Part shown: piece after piece, positions 19,232 through 30,090 of the stretch
Layout: each line of letters begins with the position of its first letter
Position numbering within the stretch: the stretch's first letter is position 1
NCBI GenBank assembly: GCA_013388545.1
Contig: JACAFB010000015.1
Span: 1-64,000 of the forward strand
DNA: 64,000 nucleotides
Reading direction: 5' to 3'
From: Ignavibacteriaceae bacterium
GTDB taxonomy: Bacteria > Bacteroidota > Ignavibacteria > Ignavibacteriales > Ignavibacteriaceae
Program-made: the position numbers and the translations under genes
Notes under the pieces: model-generated
What the model was told of the DNA's origin: nothing
What the model saw: only the letters and a program-made list of their open reading frames with translations
Databases searched by the model: none

Positions 19232-21010
19232 ATGAAACTTCTTTATTCATATCTTAAAAATTATTGGAAGCTTGTATTGCTTGCTTTGTTTCTTGCAGCG
19301 GTAAACCAGATCTTTTCAATGCTTGATCCATTAATATTTAAAATCGTGATTGATAATTATGCAACAAAATTTAATCAATACACAAGTGAAGAGTTCATCA
19401 GAGGGGTTTTGCTGTTATTGGCTGCAGCAGTTGGAGTTGCTTTTGTTTCAAGGGTTGCAAAGAACTTTCAGGATTATTACCTGAATGTTATTACGCAAAG
19501 AATAGGTGCGGATATTTACACAAACGGAATTCGCCATTCAATTCAGCTTCCTTATTTTCAATTCGAAGATCAGAGAAGCGGCACAACACTTGGCATTTTA
19601 CAAAAAGTAAGAACAGATACAGAAAAATTAATTTCAGCGTCGGTGAATGTTTTATTTACAACAATTGTTGGTGTAATCTTTTTAACAATTTACGCAATCA
19701 ATGTTCACTGGATTATTGCGCCTGTTTTTTTTGCTGCTGTTCCTATTCTCGGTTTTATCAGCTCGGTGCTCAGCAGGAAAATAAAAAAAATTCAGAAGGT
19801 GATTGTCAGCGAAACTACTGCTCTTGCAGGATCAACTACTGAATCATTGCGGAATATTGAGCTTGTTAAAAGCCTTGGATTAGGCAACCAGGAAATCAAA
19901 AGGTTGAATTCAACCACCGACAAAATTCTCAGTCTTGAACTAAAAAAAGTTAAATACATCCGAACGCTAAGTTTTATCCAGGGAACATCAGTTAATTTTA
20001 TCCGAACGACAATTTTATTTCTACTGCTTTATCTGATTTTTATTCGTGATATTTCAGTGGGCGAATTCTTTTCAATGTTTATTTATTCCTTTTTTATTTT
20101 TGGCCCGCTTCAAAGTCTTGGAGATATAATAAATATCTATCGCGAAACTGAAGTTTCGCTTAATAATTATGAAGATCTGCTGAAAAAACCTGTTGAAACT
20201 AAACCTGAAAATCCTCAGGTACTTGGCGAGATCTTCAAATTGGAATTCCGGGATGTTGTTTTCAGGCATCAATCAGCAAGCAAGCATGCTTTGCAAGGAA
20301 TTTCATTTACTGCAAATAAGGGAGAAACAATTGCATTTGTTGGCCCTTCAGGTTCAGGCAAAACAACCCTTGTAAAACTTCTTGTGGGATTGTACGTCCC
20401 CAAAGAAGGAAAAATAATTTTCAATAATATTTCCTCACGACAAATCGATTATGATGAACTTCGAAACAAAATAGGGTTCGTTACCCAGGATACACAACTT
20501 TTTTCCGGAAGTATAAAAGAGAATCTTCTTTTTGTAAATCCAGATGCAACAGATGATGAATGTCTTGATGTGATGATAAAAGCATCTGCCCAAAGTTTAC
20601 TTGAGCGCGCCGAAAAAGGTCTTGATACAATTATCGGAGAGGGAGGAATAAAAGTAAGCGGGGGAGAAAAACAGAGAATTTCAATTGCAAGGGCATTGCT
20701 TCGCAATCCAGATTTACTAATTTTTGATGAAGCTACATCTTCTCTTGATTCGCTTACCGAAGAAGAAATTGCAAAAACTATTCGCAGTATATCAGAACGG
20801 GATGATATTATAACCATACTTATCGCTCACAGACTTTCAACTGTAATGCATGCTGATAAAATCTTTGTTCTTGAACGTGGTAAAATTGTAGAGTCTGGCA
20901 AACATGAAGAGCTTTTGGAAAACAAAGGACTCTATTATGCTCTCTGGCGTCAGCAGATTGGTGAAAAAGATTTTACCAGCGCAGTGGATCTATCACAAAA
21001 TGAAGAGTAA
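19232..21010 (+). CDS. ABC transporter, fused permease/ATP-binding (exporter type)
   Basis: Six-TM domain; GPSGSGKTTL Walker A, VSGGEKQRISIARAL signature, LLIFDEATSSLD. Confidence 0.95.
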   Translation: MKLLYSYLKNYWKLVLLALFLAAVNQIFSMLDPLIFKIVIDNYATKFNQYTSEEFIRGVLLLLAAAVGVAFVSRVAKNFQDYYLNVITQRIGADIYTNGIRHSIQLPYFQFEDQRSGTTLGILQKVRTDTEKLISASVNVLFTTIVGVIFLTIYAINVHWIIAPVFFAAVPILGFISSVLSRKIKKIQKVIVSETTALAGSTTESLRNIELVKSLGLGNQEIKRLNSTTDKILSLELKKVKYIRTLSFIQGTSVNFIRTTILFLLLYLIFIRDISVGEFFSMFIYSFFIFGPLQSLGDIINIYRETEVSLNNYEDLLKKPVETKPENPQVLGEIFKLEFRDVVFRHQSASKHALQGISFTANKGETIAFVGPSGSGKTTLVKLLVGLYVPKEGKIIFNNISSRQIDYDELRNKIGFVTQDTQLFSGSIKENLLFVNPDATDDECLDVMIKASAQSLLERAEKGLDTIIGEGGIKVSGGEKQRISIARALLRNPDLLIFDEATSSLDSLTEEEIAKTIRSISERDDIITILIAHRLSTVMHADKIFVLERGKIVESGKHEELLENKGLYYALWRQQIGEKDFTSAVDLSQNEE

Positions 21011-21160
21011 CCTTACTTCAAACTTTAAGTTGTACTAATGTTTTATATCTGAAGTCAAAGCCGACCTTCAAAGCAAAAAAAAATTTATCCTATCTATTGC
21101 AATTAGTTTATGAAAACTAAATATTTGTTTAGAAAATTTTTTTGCGAGCGCACATAAAAA

Positions 21161-22570
21161 TTGAACGGAGACAAACCTTACCTAAAAAGAGTCCTTGGAT
21201 TCAGGGATTTATCCTTCTTTCTCATCGCTGCATTAGTAAATTTAAATAGTGTTCCTGTTGTTGCAAGTGCCGGTCCGGTTGCTCTTATATTATGGCTGAG
21301 CGGATTTGTTTTCTTTTTTATTCCCCAGGCCATTGCGGTGCTCGAATTCTCAAAACGCTCTCCTCACGAAGGCGGCATCTATAATTGGAATAAAGCAGCT
21401 TGGGGTGATTTTCATGGCTTTATCTCCGGCTGGGCTTACTGGGTAAACAATATTTTCTATATCCCTACTCTTTTGTTTTATATTATCGGTTTTCTTGCCT
21501 ACATAATTGGTAATTCAACTTCCTCTCTGTCTTCCAGCCCGGTTTTAATGATGAGTATTTCTCTTGGGCTCCTTTGGATTTTAACTTATCTCAACATTCG
21601 CGGATTCGGCGTCGGTAAATGGGTTCAGAATTTAGGTGCTTCGGGCACATTTATAACAGCTTCGACAATTTTGGTTATTGGTATAATTACTGCATCAACA
21701 AAAGGTTCTTCAGTCACCTTTTCAATGAGCTCAGTCTTCTCATCTCTTGATAACTGGACTTTTTTGTCATTGCTGAGTGTTGTGTGTCTGAATTACGTTG
21801 GGCTTGAACTCGGATCAGTGATAGCAGATGAGGTAAAAGAGCCGCAAAAAAATATCCCCAAGGCAGTATTAGTTGCGGGAACTTCAACAATTTTGATGTT
21901 CCTGGTAGTTACAACTGCATTATTGATTTCAATTCCATTTGAAGAAATTGGAATTATTGAAGGCATTCTTCAGGGTATAGAGCGCGCAGCAGAAGCTATC
22001 GGGATTGGCTGGATTGTTTTTCCTGTTGCTGTTTTTATGATAATGAATGCCGCTGGAAATACTTCAGCATGGCTTTCAGGCGCGGCAAGAATTCCATTTG
22101 TAATTGGAATTGATCGGTACCTTCCTTCAGCACTCGGCACTGTTCACCCGAAGCATAACACCCCTCACGTAGCGCTGATTGTTCAGGGAGTGGCGTCAAG
22201 CTTTGTTATTATAGTTGCGGCTATAGGTTCTTCTGTTGGGGATATGTATATGTTCCTGCTTCAAACTACAGTTGTACTGCAATTAATTCCTTACGTTTAT
22301 ATGTTCGCTGCTTTAATTAAAGTTAGATCTACTTACGGAAAGAGCGGCGGATTTTTTTCAAATAAATTTGTTACGGTAATCGCCGGGTTTATCGGCGGAG
22401 GAATGACAATTTTTGGAATTGCATTTGCATTCGTCCCCTCGGCTAATATCTCTGCTATTCTTGTTTATGAAATAAAGCTTGTTTTTAGCTGTGTAAGTTT
22501 TCTCATTCCTGCATTTGTGTTTTATCGGATTAACCTTCGCAAGCTTAAAGTCAGTGAGGTTATTAATTGA
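21161..22570 (+). CDS. APC-family amino acid permease
   Basis: About 12 TM; FSKRSPHEGGIYNWNKAAWGDFHGFISGWAYWVNN. Confidence 0.85.
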   Translation: MNGDKPYLKRVLGFRDLSFFLIAALVNLNSVPVVASAGPVALILWLSGFVFFFIPQAIAVLEFSKRSPHEGGIYNWNKAAWGDFHGFISGWAYWVNNIFYIPTLLFYIIGFLAYIIGNSTSSLSSSPVLMMSISLGLLWILTYLNIRGFGVGKWVQNLGASGTFITASTILVIGIITASTKGSSVTFSMSSVFSSLDNWTFLSLLSVVCLNYVGLELGSVIADEVKEPQKNIPKAVLVAGTSTILMFLVVTTALLISIPFEEIGIIEGILQGIERAAEAIGIGWIVFPVAVFMIMNAAGNTSAWLSGAARIPFVIGIDRYLPSALGTVHPKHNTPHVALIVQGVASSFVIIVAAIGSSVGDMYMFLLQTTVVLQLIPYVYMFAALIKVRSTYGKSGGFFSNKFVTVIAGFIGGGMTIFGIAFAFVPSANISAILVYEIKLVFSCVSFLIPAFVFYRINLRKLKVSEVIN

Positions 22571-22740
22571 ATTTACCTCCCGTGAAAAAACTTTAATTTA
22601 AATTCGGATGTAATTTTTTGAATGTTATCCTTTTAGATAAAGAAACGGTTCATAAATTTTATTTTATCGGAGAATATAATCTTTAGCGGAGCGAAAATAA
22701 TTTTTCATTTCAAGTTATTTAAAGATTACTCTGCTTTATC

Positions 22741-23370
22741 ATGAATATTTCACTTAAGATATTATTCGTTCTCTTCGCTTTATTTGTTTTTAATCTTATG
22801 TTTTTGTTTGCGCAAACCACTGATTGTACTTGTCAAAAACATAAGATTGGTTATCTGGTCAGTTTCGGCAATCAGAAATTAAGCTTTGTTTCGCTTGCCC
22901 TTCCTTACAGCTACAAAGTTGTATTCTTTGAGATCGAATACTGTTACAATCTGTCTGCCGATAAAAACTGGGAACTTGACCTGATTTTTCAACCACAATA
23001 CAATATAACTGAATACAAACCGGATAACGATCAGGGAAAATATACAAGTGGTTACGAATATGGTTCGAATGTTGGGTTATGCACCAGATTTAAATTGATA
23101 CCCGATTTATTTAAAATCTATACAATTCTTTCAATAGGGCCAAACTACGTTTCAGGAGTTCCAAACCGTCAGCGAAGCGGCTTCCTTTTTGCAAATAATA
23201 TAATTGCAGGTATTAATTTTCAATTATCCGATCACTGGTATTTTGATTTGAGAATTGGGTTCAGACATCTTAGTAATGCCGGATTCAACAGCCCAAACAG
23301 AGGAATCAATAATTTGATAATTTCGGGCGGAGTACTTTTTGATTTAATTTCAGGTGAAATTAATCTCTAG
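22741..23370 (+). CDS. PagL/acyloxyacyl hydrolase-like outer-membrane protein
   Basis: Signal peptide; FRHLSNAGFNSPNRGINNL matches the PagL HxSNAG...PNxG pattern. Confidence 0.7.
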   Translation: MNISLKILFVLFALFVFNLMFLFAQTTDCTCQKHKIGYLVSFGNQKLSFVSLALPYSYKVVFFEIEYCYNLSADKNWELDLIFQPQYNITEYKPDNDQGKYTSGYEYGSNVGLCTRFKLIPDLFKIYTILSIGPNYVSGVPNRQRSGFLFANNIIAGINFQLSDHWYFDLRIGFRHLSNAGFNSPNRGINNLIISGGVLFDLISGEINL

Positions 23371-23496
23371 CTTATTATTTTGAGTCAATGATTGTTTATC
23401 TCTAGTTGTTTTTTATATACAGATTAATCTTTTTTAATTTTAATGCTGATTTTTAGCAGGTAAACAATTCTAATATCAGATAGCGGAAATAAAAAA

Positions 23497-24807
23497 ATGT
23501 TTAATACGACCGGGATGAAAAAAATTTTGGATTTTATCAGCCTGAAAAAGGGTGAAGAAGCCAGAGAAAAAGTATTAGAAAATGTAAAAGCAAACACTTC
23601 TTTTCGTGGTTCTAATTTATGGATTCTTGCCTGTGCGATTGTTATCGCTTCAATTGGTTTAAATGTTAATTCGGCTGCAGTAATAATTGGTGCAATGCTA
23701 ATTTCTCCATTGATGGGACCAATTGTGGGCACAGGGTTCGCCCTGGGGATCCTGGATTTATCATTACTTAAAAAATCATTAAAGAATTTAATTGTAGCAA
23801 CCTTTGTAAGCCTCCTGGTTTCAGCAGCGTATTTTTATATAAGTCCCTTTAAAGAAACTCAGTCAGAATTACTTTCCAGAACAAATCCGAACATTTACGA
23901 TGTTTTAATTGCATTTTTAGGAGGACTGGTCGGAGTAATTGCAATAACCCGAGTAGAAAAAGGGAATCCTATCCCGGGTGTTGCAATAGCTACTGCATTG
24001 ATGCCGCCTCTTTGCACAGCAGGTTATGGATTGGCAGTTGGAAATCTGGCCTATTTTGCAGGAGCTTTATATTTATATATGATTAATAGCGTGTTCATCT
24101 GCCTTTCAACTTTTCTAATTGTAAAATATTTGAAATATCCGGCAGTGTTTGAAATAGATAAAAATCGTCAGATGAGGATAAGAAATGGAATCACAGCACT
24201 GCTAATAATTTTAATCATCCCGAGCATTTATATTGCATATAATCTGATATCCGAAAAAAAGTATAATCAGTCTGTTATTGATTTTATTGATAAAGAACTT
24301 ATCAGTAATGGGTATGTATTAATTTATAAGAAAGTCGATTTTTACTCACAACCTAAAAAGATTGAACTCGCTTTTCTTACAAAAAAATTCTCTCCTCCTG
24401 AACTTCAACTCCTGAATGATAAATTGAAATATTATGGAATTGAAAACTCCCAATTGATTATTAAACAAGACACAACCGACATTAAAAAAATCATAAAGGG
24501 GGAATTAGAGGGTACGCAGTCTTTGTTGAATGAGAAAGAATTAAGAATTGCAGAGCTGGAAAAAAAATTAAATTCCCGGATTTATGACAACGAATCGATT
24601 CTTTCTGAAACAAAAATTTTATTTCCAGAAATTCAGACTATTTCAATTGCAGATCATTCTTTTTCTGTTTCAAAAGATTCTGCAGATGTGATCCCCGTAC
24701 TCATTTACAAAAGCAAAAAGGATTTGTCAGCTCCCGTTAAATACAAATTAATTGAATGGTTGAAAAAAAAGCTAAATAAGCCGAAGATTCAGCTTTTTCG
24801 CTTATAA
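23497..24807 (+). CDS. DUF389 (TIGR00341-like) membrane protein
   Basis: ASIGLNVNSAAVIIGAMLISPLMGPIVGTGFALGI...ITRVEKGNPIPGVAIATALMPPLCTAGYGLA. Confidence 0.92.
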   Translation: MFNTTGMKKILDFISLKKGEEAREKVLENVKANTSFRGSNLWILACAIVIASIGLNVNSAAVIIGAMLISPLMGPIVGTGFALGILDLSLLKKSLKNLIVATFVSLLVSAAYFYISPFKETQSELLSRTNPNIYDVLIAFLGGLVGVIAITRVEKGNPIPGVAIATALMPPLCTAGYGLAVGNLAYFAGALYLYMINSVFICLSTFLIVKYLKYPAVFEIDKNRQMRIRNGITALLIILIIPSIYIAYNLISEKKYNQSVIDFIDKELISNGYVLIYKKVDFYSQPKKIELAFLTKKFSPPELQLLNDKLKYYGIENSQLIIKQDTTDIKKIIKGELEGTQSLLNEKELRIAELEKKLNSRIYDNESILSETKILFPEIQTISIADHSFSVSKDSADVIPVLIYKSKKDLSAPVKYKLIEWLKKKLNKPKIQLFRL

Positions 24808-25130
24808 AAGAGTTTTTTGTTGCAATAATTAAATTTCATCTGCCTGATCAGATGACTTGTTAAGCTTTCAAACTGATTTCTGTTTTATAAATTCAGGCAA
24901 AAGTAATCTGTAAACAATTAGATCTTATCAACCGTGAAATGTTCCGATTTTCGCCTTTGATTAGATTCGCAAAATGAACGAAAAAATATTTGTTGCGCTA
25001 TTGCTAAATACCATAATTGTCTTTCTTATTTTACACTTTCATTAAGTTCATTTAATTTTACCTTTAAGGAATTACCCGTCTCTTAAACTTTTTAGCAGAT
25101 CCAGAGACTAAAAACAAAAAAAGGACAATT

Positions 25131-27512
25131 ATGATCAGATGGATTATTTCAATTTTAATTTTATTTAGCTGCACAGCATACACACAAAAAATTTATGATT
25201 TGATTCAGCCAATAAATCTTCAGCAGGATGGAGCAACAAAAGTATTGGTCAGTGATATTTTTTATTCGCCCTCATATAATGTTGAATTTAGTTCGACACC
25301 AAATATCGAAGTTACTTATGATAATAAGTCGATGGAAGTATCATTAACTCCCAAAGAATCTTTTTCGGGGATAGAACTGGTTCCCTTTAATCTTGGCGAA
25401 GAAACCTACCTGATTCCTGTTAAACTTAAGAGAAGTCAAAAATATCTTTTTACTTATAAACCAAAAGAGGGAGAAAAAGAAGTAAATCTCTTCGGTCAAT
25501 TTAATAGCTGGGACAGGCATAACCTCCCAATGAAAGATATAAATGGCGACGGCATTCTGGAAGTTGAAATTCCTCTTGATCCGGGAAGATATGAATATAA
25601 GTTTTTCATTGACGGTCGCGAAGTTATCGACTTTGATAACCCGGTAAAAGTTCCGAACGGGATGGGAGATTTCAACTCTGTCAGAATTATAGAAGAAGCA
25701 GCAAAGGATAAAATGTTTCTCCATGTTCTCGGATCAGAAAAAAAAGGAAAAGAACTGAAACTGAAATTCTATTTCGAAAGCATCGATAAAAGTATGCTGG
25801 TTGATGGAAAATCTGTGATTGCACTCTTTGATAATCAAAAATTTCCTGACAAGCTTATAGAGATAAAAGGAAGAGAAATAATTCTAACAGCAAAAAATGA
25901 GATGCTTTCAGGCAATCATTTTATAAGAATAGCAGTCAACGGGCACGGGTATAATTCCAATATACAAACTGTTCAGCTCCACGATGGAATTATCGCCGGA
26001 AATTCGGGAGTTCGTACTCTTAACGATAATATAATTTATTGTATTATGATTGACCGCTTTAATAACGGGGATAAATCAAACGACAATCCAATCGTTCATG
26101 ATTCACTTTTCACCCCTGCAAATTATCAGGGCGGTGATTTACAGGGAATAGTTAACAAGCTTGAAGACGGTTATTTTGAAAAACTTGGTATTAACTCATT
26201 CTGGATTTCCCCGATTGTTGACAACACAAATAAAGCTTACCGTGAATTCCCTCCACCTCACAGGTATTATACAGGTTATCATGGCTACTGGCCGGTTTCT
26301 TCGAACAAAGTTGAGGAGCATTTTGGAGATATGAAATTAGTTAATAAGCTTGTTGACATTGCACATCAAAAGAATATGAAAGTTTTCTGGGACTACGTTG
26401 CTCATCATATTCACGAAGAGCACTGGATGTGGAAAGATCACCGCGATTGGTTCGGAACTTTTTATCTGCCGAACGGAAGACTAAACCTAAGACTGTGGGA
26501 TGAATACAGACTTACTACCTGGTTTGAGCCTTATATGCCCTCGTTTGATTTTGCCGGTTCTTACGAAGCTCTTGAATTTATGACCGATAATGCGGTTTGG
26601 TGGTTAAAAGTAACCGGAGCAGATGGATTCCGTCACGATGCAGTAAAACACGTTCCAAATGAATTCTGGAGATTACTTACAAGAAAATTAAAAAGTGAAA
26701 TAGAAATACCTCTGAACAAAGGTTTATATCAAATCGGGGAATCTTTCGGAGGTATCGAGTTGATAGCTTCATATGTGAATAACGGACAGTTGAATGCCCA
26801 GTTTAATTTTAATCTTTACGATGTTGCAATTCCAACTTTCCTCGATGAAAACGCTTCTTTCAAATTGCTTGATTATCAGATGCAGAAAAGTTTCCAGGTT
26901 TTCGGTTACAACAACCTGATGGGCAACATTATGGACAGCCATGATAAAATCCGCTATATGGCTTATGCCGATGGTGATCTTGCAATCAATGATGGAAGAG
27001 CAGGAGATTTTGCCTGGAATAATCCACCGAAAGTTGATGACCCCAAAAGCTATGATAAATTAGAATTGCACCTCGCATACATATTAACTATTCCCGGAGT
27101 ACCAATTATTTATTATGGTGATGAAATTGGAATGACCGGAGCTTCAGATCCGGATAATCGCAGAATGATGAAATTCGGTGATGAACTTAATGAATATGAA
27201 AAACAAACTCTTGAAGATGTAAGTAAACTTATCCACATCCGAAAAGATCATCCGGCTCTGAGATATGGAGATTTTTTAACTTTGCAGGCAGATGAAAATA
27301 TATATGCTTACTTAAGATCTGATATGAATGAGAGAATATTAACTGTTGTGAATAAGAGTTCCAATGAACAAAAACCGGAGTTTATTTTACCCGGAATGTA
27401 CAAAGTAAGCAAAGCAAAAGACCTGATCAGTGGGAAAGAGTTTACTATTAAAAATAGTAGAATTGATCTTGTCATCAACGGAATTGGATACCATATTTTA
27501 AAGTTAGAATAG
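25131..27512 (+). CDS. Secreted alpha-amylase-family (GH13) glycosidase with glycogen-binding/CBM48-like domain
   Basis: VNLFGQFNSWDRHNLPMKD...YEYKFFIDG module; GADGFRHDAVKHVPNEFW catalytic Asp region, MDSHDKIR, PIIYYGDEIGM. Confidence 0.93.
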   Translation: MIRWIISILILFSCTAYTQKIYDLIQPINLQQDGATKVLVSDIFYSPSYNVEFSSTPNIEVTYDNKSMEVSLTPKESFSGIELVPFNLGEETYLIPVKLKRSQKYLFTYKPKEGEKEVNLFGQFNSWDRHNLPMKDINGDGILEVEIPLDPGRYEYKFFIDGREVIDFDNPVKVPNGMGDFNSVRIIEEAAKDKMFLHVLGSEKKGKELKLKFYFESIDKSMLVDGKSVIALFDNQKFPDKLIEIKGREIILTAKNEMLSGNHFIRIAVNGHGYNSNIQTVQLHDGIIAGNSGVRTLNDNIIYCIMIDRFNNGDKSNDNPIVHDSLFTPANYQGGDLQGIVNKLEDGYFEKLGINSFWISPIVDNTNKAYREFPPPHRYYTGYHGYWPVSSNKVEEHFGDMKLVNKLVDIAHQKNMKVFWDYVAHHIHEEHWMWKDHRDWFGTFYLPNGRLNLRLWDEYRLTTWFEPYMPSFDFAGSYEALEFMTDNAVWWLKVTGADGFRHDAVKHVPNEFWRLLTRKLKSEIEIPLNKGLYQIGESFGGIELIASYVNNGQLNAQFNFNLYDVAIPTFLDENASFKLLDYQMQKSFQVFGYNNLMGNIMDSHDKIRYMAYADGDLAINDGRAGDFAWNNPPKVDDPKSYDKLELHLAYILTIPGVPIIYYGDEIGMTGASDPDNRRMMKFGDELNEYEKQTLEDVSKLIHIRKDHPALRYGDFLTLQADENIYAYLRSDMNERILTVVNKSSNEQKPEFILPGMYKVSKAKDLISGKEFTIKNSRIDLVINGIGYHILKLE

Positions 27513-28343
27513 ATGAACAAATGTAAATTGATCAAAACTTCACTTTTAAAGTTATTTATTTTAATTGTTGTTGTGTTATTCGGATGCACTAAAAAAGAAT
27601 CAGAAACCTCAGAATACAGAATCATTAGAATTGAGGCTCATGAGTTTAAGTTTAATATGCCAGATACTATATCAGCCGGATATAATGTCTTTCGGTTAAT
27701 TAATCATGGCAATCTTATTCACGAAGGTTTGATTTTCAGATTTACAAATGACTCGTTCACGATAAAATCATATATTGACAGTGTAGCGGCAGGAATAGAT
27801 TTCCCTTCTTTCAGCTTAGATCTGGGTGGACCCGGTATGACTACTCCTTATGATTCAAATGAAGTAATAATTAATCTTACACCCGGTAAATATGGAATTG
27901 TGTGTTGGGTTGATAACCATTTAATGTTAGGTATGAATAAAGACTTTTTTGTTACAGAAACGAGCTCCGAAATTGGTTCAAAGCCCAAAGAAGATTTAGT
28001 TTTAGAACTATCCGATACGGCTTTTACATTTTCTAAACTGCCAGTAAAGGGTAGTAATTTAATTAAAGTTATCAATGTCGGAGCTGATAACCACGAAGTT
28101 GATTTTATAAAATTATTTAAAGGAGTGACTAGCAAAGAATATATCAAGTGGAAAATAACCAGAGATGGTGATCCAAAAGGATTACCTGTGGGTGGTTCAC
28201 TCGATATCAATCCCGGATATGAAATTTGGCTGCCAATGACCTTTAAAGAAGGTAAGTATTTACTCACTTGTGTCGTCCCAAATAAAAAATCTGGCAAATC
28301 ACATTTGGAAGAAGGCAAATTTTTTGAATTTGAAATAAAGTAA
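27513..28343 (+). CDS. Lipoprotein with two cupredoxin-like repeats
   Basis: Lipobox VLFGC; two ~110-120 aa repeats, each with an upstream His and a GKYxxxC segment. Confidence 0.5.
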   Translation: MNKCKLIKTSLLKLFILIVVVLFGCTKKESETSEYRIIRIEAHEFKFNMPDTISAGYNVFRLINHGNLIHEGLIFRFTNDSFTIKSYIDSVAAGIDFPSFSLDLGGPGMTTPYDSNEVIINLTPGKYGIVCWVDNHLMLGMNKDFFVTETSSEIGSKPKEDLVLELSDTAFTFSKLPVKGSNLIKVINVGADNHEVDFIKLFKGVTSKEYIKWKITRDGDPKGLPVGGSLDINPGYEIWLPMTFKEGKYLLTCVVPNKKSGKSHLEEGKFFEFEIK

Positions 28344-28393
28344 AACTTTATTTGAGTCTTAAGTAAAATAAATTTTCAAATTATGGAGACATT

Positions 28394-28762
28394 ATGGCTA
28401 AACTAACTATCGTTTATGGTATTATTTTTATTTTGATGGGACTTTATGGTTACTTTGGAATAAGCAGTGAAAGTATTACTGCTTTGATTCCAACCTTTTT
28501 CGGAATTCCTTTACTTATTCTTGGATGGATTGGATTAAATGAAAAATACTTAAAACATGCAATGCACGGTGCCGCTGTTTTAAATTTACTTGGTTTTGCT
28601 GGTACTTTAAGTGGATTGATAAAATTTTTCAGAATGCTCGGCGGCGAACAATTTGAAAGACCTTCGGCAATAACCATTCAGGCAATAATGGCTTTTCTAT
28701 GCCTGGTGTTTTTAATTCTTGCGGTGAAGTCATTTATCGATGCACGGGAAAAAAGAGAATGA
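28394..28762 (+). CDS. Small integral membrane protein
   Basis: 122 aa, four hydrophobic helices. Confidence 0.7.
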   Translation: MAKLTIVYGIIFILMGLYGYFGISSESITALIPTFFGIPLLILGWIGLNEKYLKHAMHGAAVLNLLGFAGTLSGLIKFFRMLGGEQFERPSAITIQAIMAFLCLVFLILAVKSFIDAREKRE

Positions 28763-30087
28763 TCAGGATATTTTTAATCTCTCTCGCTTCTTTGGTACTG
28801 CTCTCGTGCGGTCAGCGTCGTGATGAAATTGTTGTTAGTGATCTTGAAATCAAAATGAATATTATTGCCGAAAAATATGTGAAACTAGTTCTTGATATCG
28901 GGAAATATGACCCTGATTTTGTTGATGCATATTACGGACCCCCTGAGTGGAAACCAGTTGAACAGAACCTAACTTCTGATTCTGCTGCACATGTAATGCT
29001 TTCTGCGGAGGTCGATACTCTTTTATCAGAACTGGAGTCCCTTGCCTCTTATAAAGCAAGCGAGCTGGAAACACTTCGTTACAGATATTTATATAAACAG
29101 CTGCTTGCCTGTAAAATGAAGGTGGAAATGTTAAACGGAATTACGTTTTCATTCGATACAGAAACTAAAACATTATATGATGTGACTGCACCCTCTTTCA
29201 GCGATACTCACTTCGAAAAAATAATTGATGAGCTTGATAAAATACTTCCCGGCAGCGGAAATGTTTCAGAAAGGATGGAATTGTTTAAAAAGAACTTTGT
29301 TATTCCCGGGGAAAATCTTGAAAGAGTATTTAATGCCGCCATTAACGAGTGCAGAAGGCGAACACTTGAGCATATTTATATTCCCGAATCAGAAAATTTT
29401 AAAGTCGAGTATGTCAAAAATCAGCCCTGGGGTGCATACAACTGGTACAAAGGAAATTACTTCAGCACCATCCAGGTAAATACCGATCTGCCGGTTTATA
29501 TAGATCGTGCAATTGATCTTGCTGCACACGAAGGTTATCCCGGACATCATGTTTACAACTCACTCCTTGAATGGAACCTTGCAAATAAAAGAGGGTGGAA
29601 GGAATTTACAATTTATGCTTTGTTCTCTCCTCAATCTCTGATTGCAGAAGGTACTGCAAACTATGGGATTAAAATGATCTTCCCGGGCAATGAAAGAATT
29701 AAATTTGAAAAAGAAGTTTTATTCCCGCTTGCCGGATTGGACTCTTCAGAAGCTGAAAAATATTATAAAGTAATTGATCTTCAGGATAAGCTCAGTTATG
29801 CCGGAACCGAAGCAGCCAGAAAATATCTTGATGGCAGAATGAACAGATTACAAACTGTTGAGTGGCTGGTGAGATATGCTTTGAGGACAAAAGAAAGTGC
29901 GGACAAATATGTTTCTTTCATTGAAAAATATAGAAGCTATGTAATTAACTACAGTCTTGGAAATGATCTTGTTGAAGCATGGATAAACAGCAGCGGCGGA
30001 ACAGAACAGAATGAAGAAAAACGCTGGCAGCTTTTTGAACAATTATTATCAACTCCGCAAACTCCCGGCGGACTTACAAAGAGATGA
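28759..30087 (+). CDS. DUF885-like lipoprotein, putative zinc peptidase
   Basis: Lipobox LLSC; AAHEGYPGHHVYN motif; start moved to 28759 from ORF-track 28699. Confidence 0.75.
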   Translation: MIRIFLISLASLVLLSCGQRRDEIVVSDLEIKMNIIAEKYVKLVLDIGKYDPDFVDAYYGPPEWKPVEQNLTSDSAAHVMLSAEVDTLLSELESLASYKASELETLRYRYLYKQLLACKMKVEMLNGITFSFDTETKTLYDVTAPSFSDTHFEKIIDELDKILPGSGNVSERMELFKKNFVIPGENLERVFNAAINECRRRTLEHIYIPESENFKVEYVKNQPWGAYNWYKGNYFSTIQVNTDLPVYIDRAIDLAAHEGYPGHHVYNSLLEWNLANKRGWKEFTIYALFSPQSLIAEGTANYGIKMIFPGNERIKFEKEVLFPLAGLDSSEAEKYYKVIDLQDKLSYAGTEAARKYLDGRMNRLQTVEWLVRYALRTKESADKYVSFIEKYRSYVINYSLGNDLVEAWINSSGGTEQNEEKRWQLFEQLLSTPQTPGGLTKR

Positions 30088-30090
30088 TTT

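Noticed and set aside
20449-20817. Antisense ORF within the ABC transporter ATPase domain
   Set aside because: Mirror ORF of a strongly conserved coding region; Ser/Ile-rich translation without domain signature.
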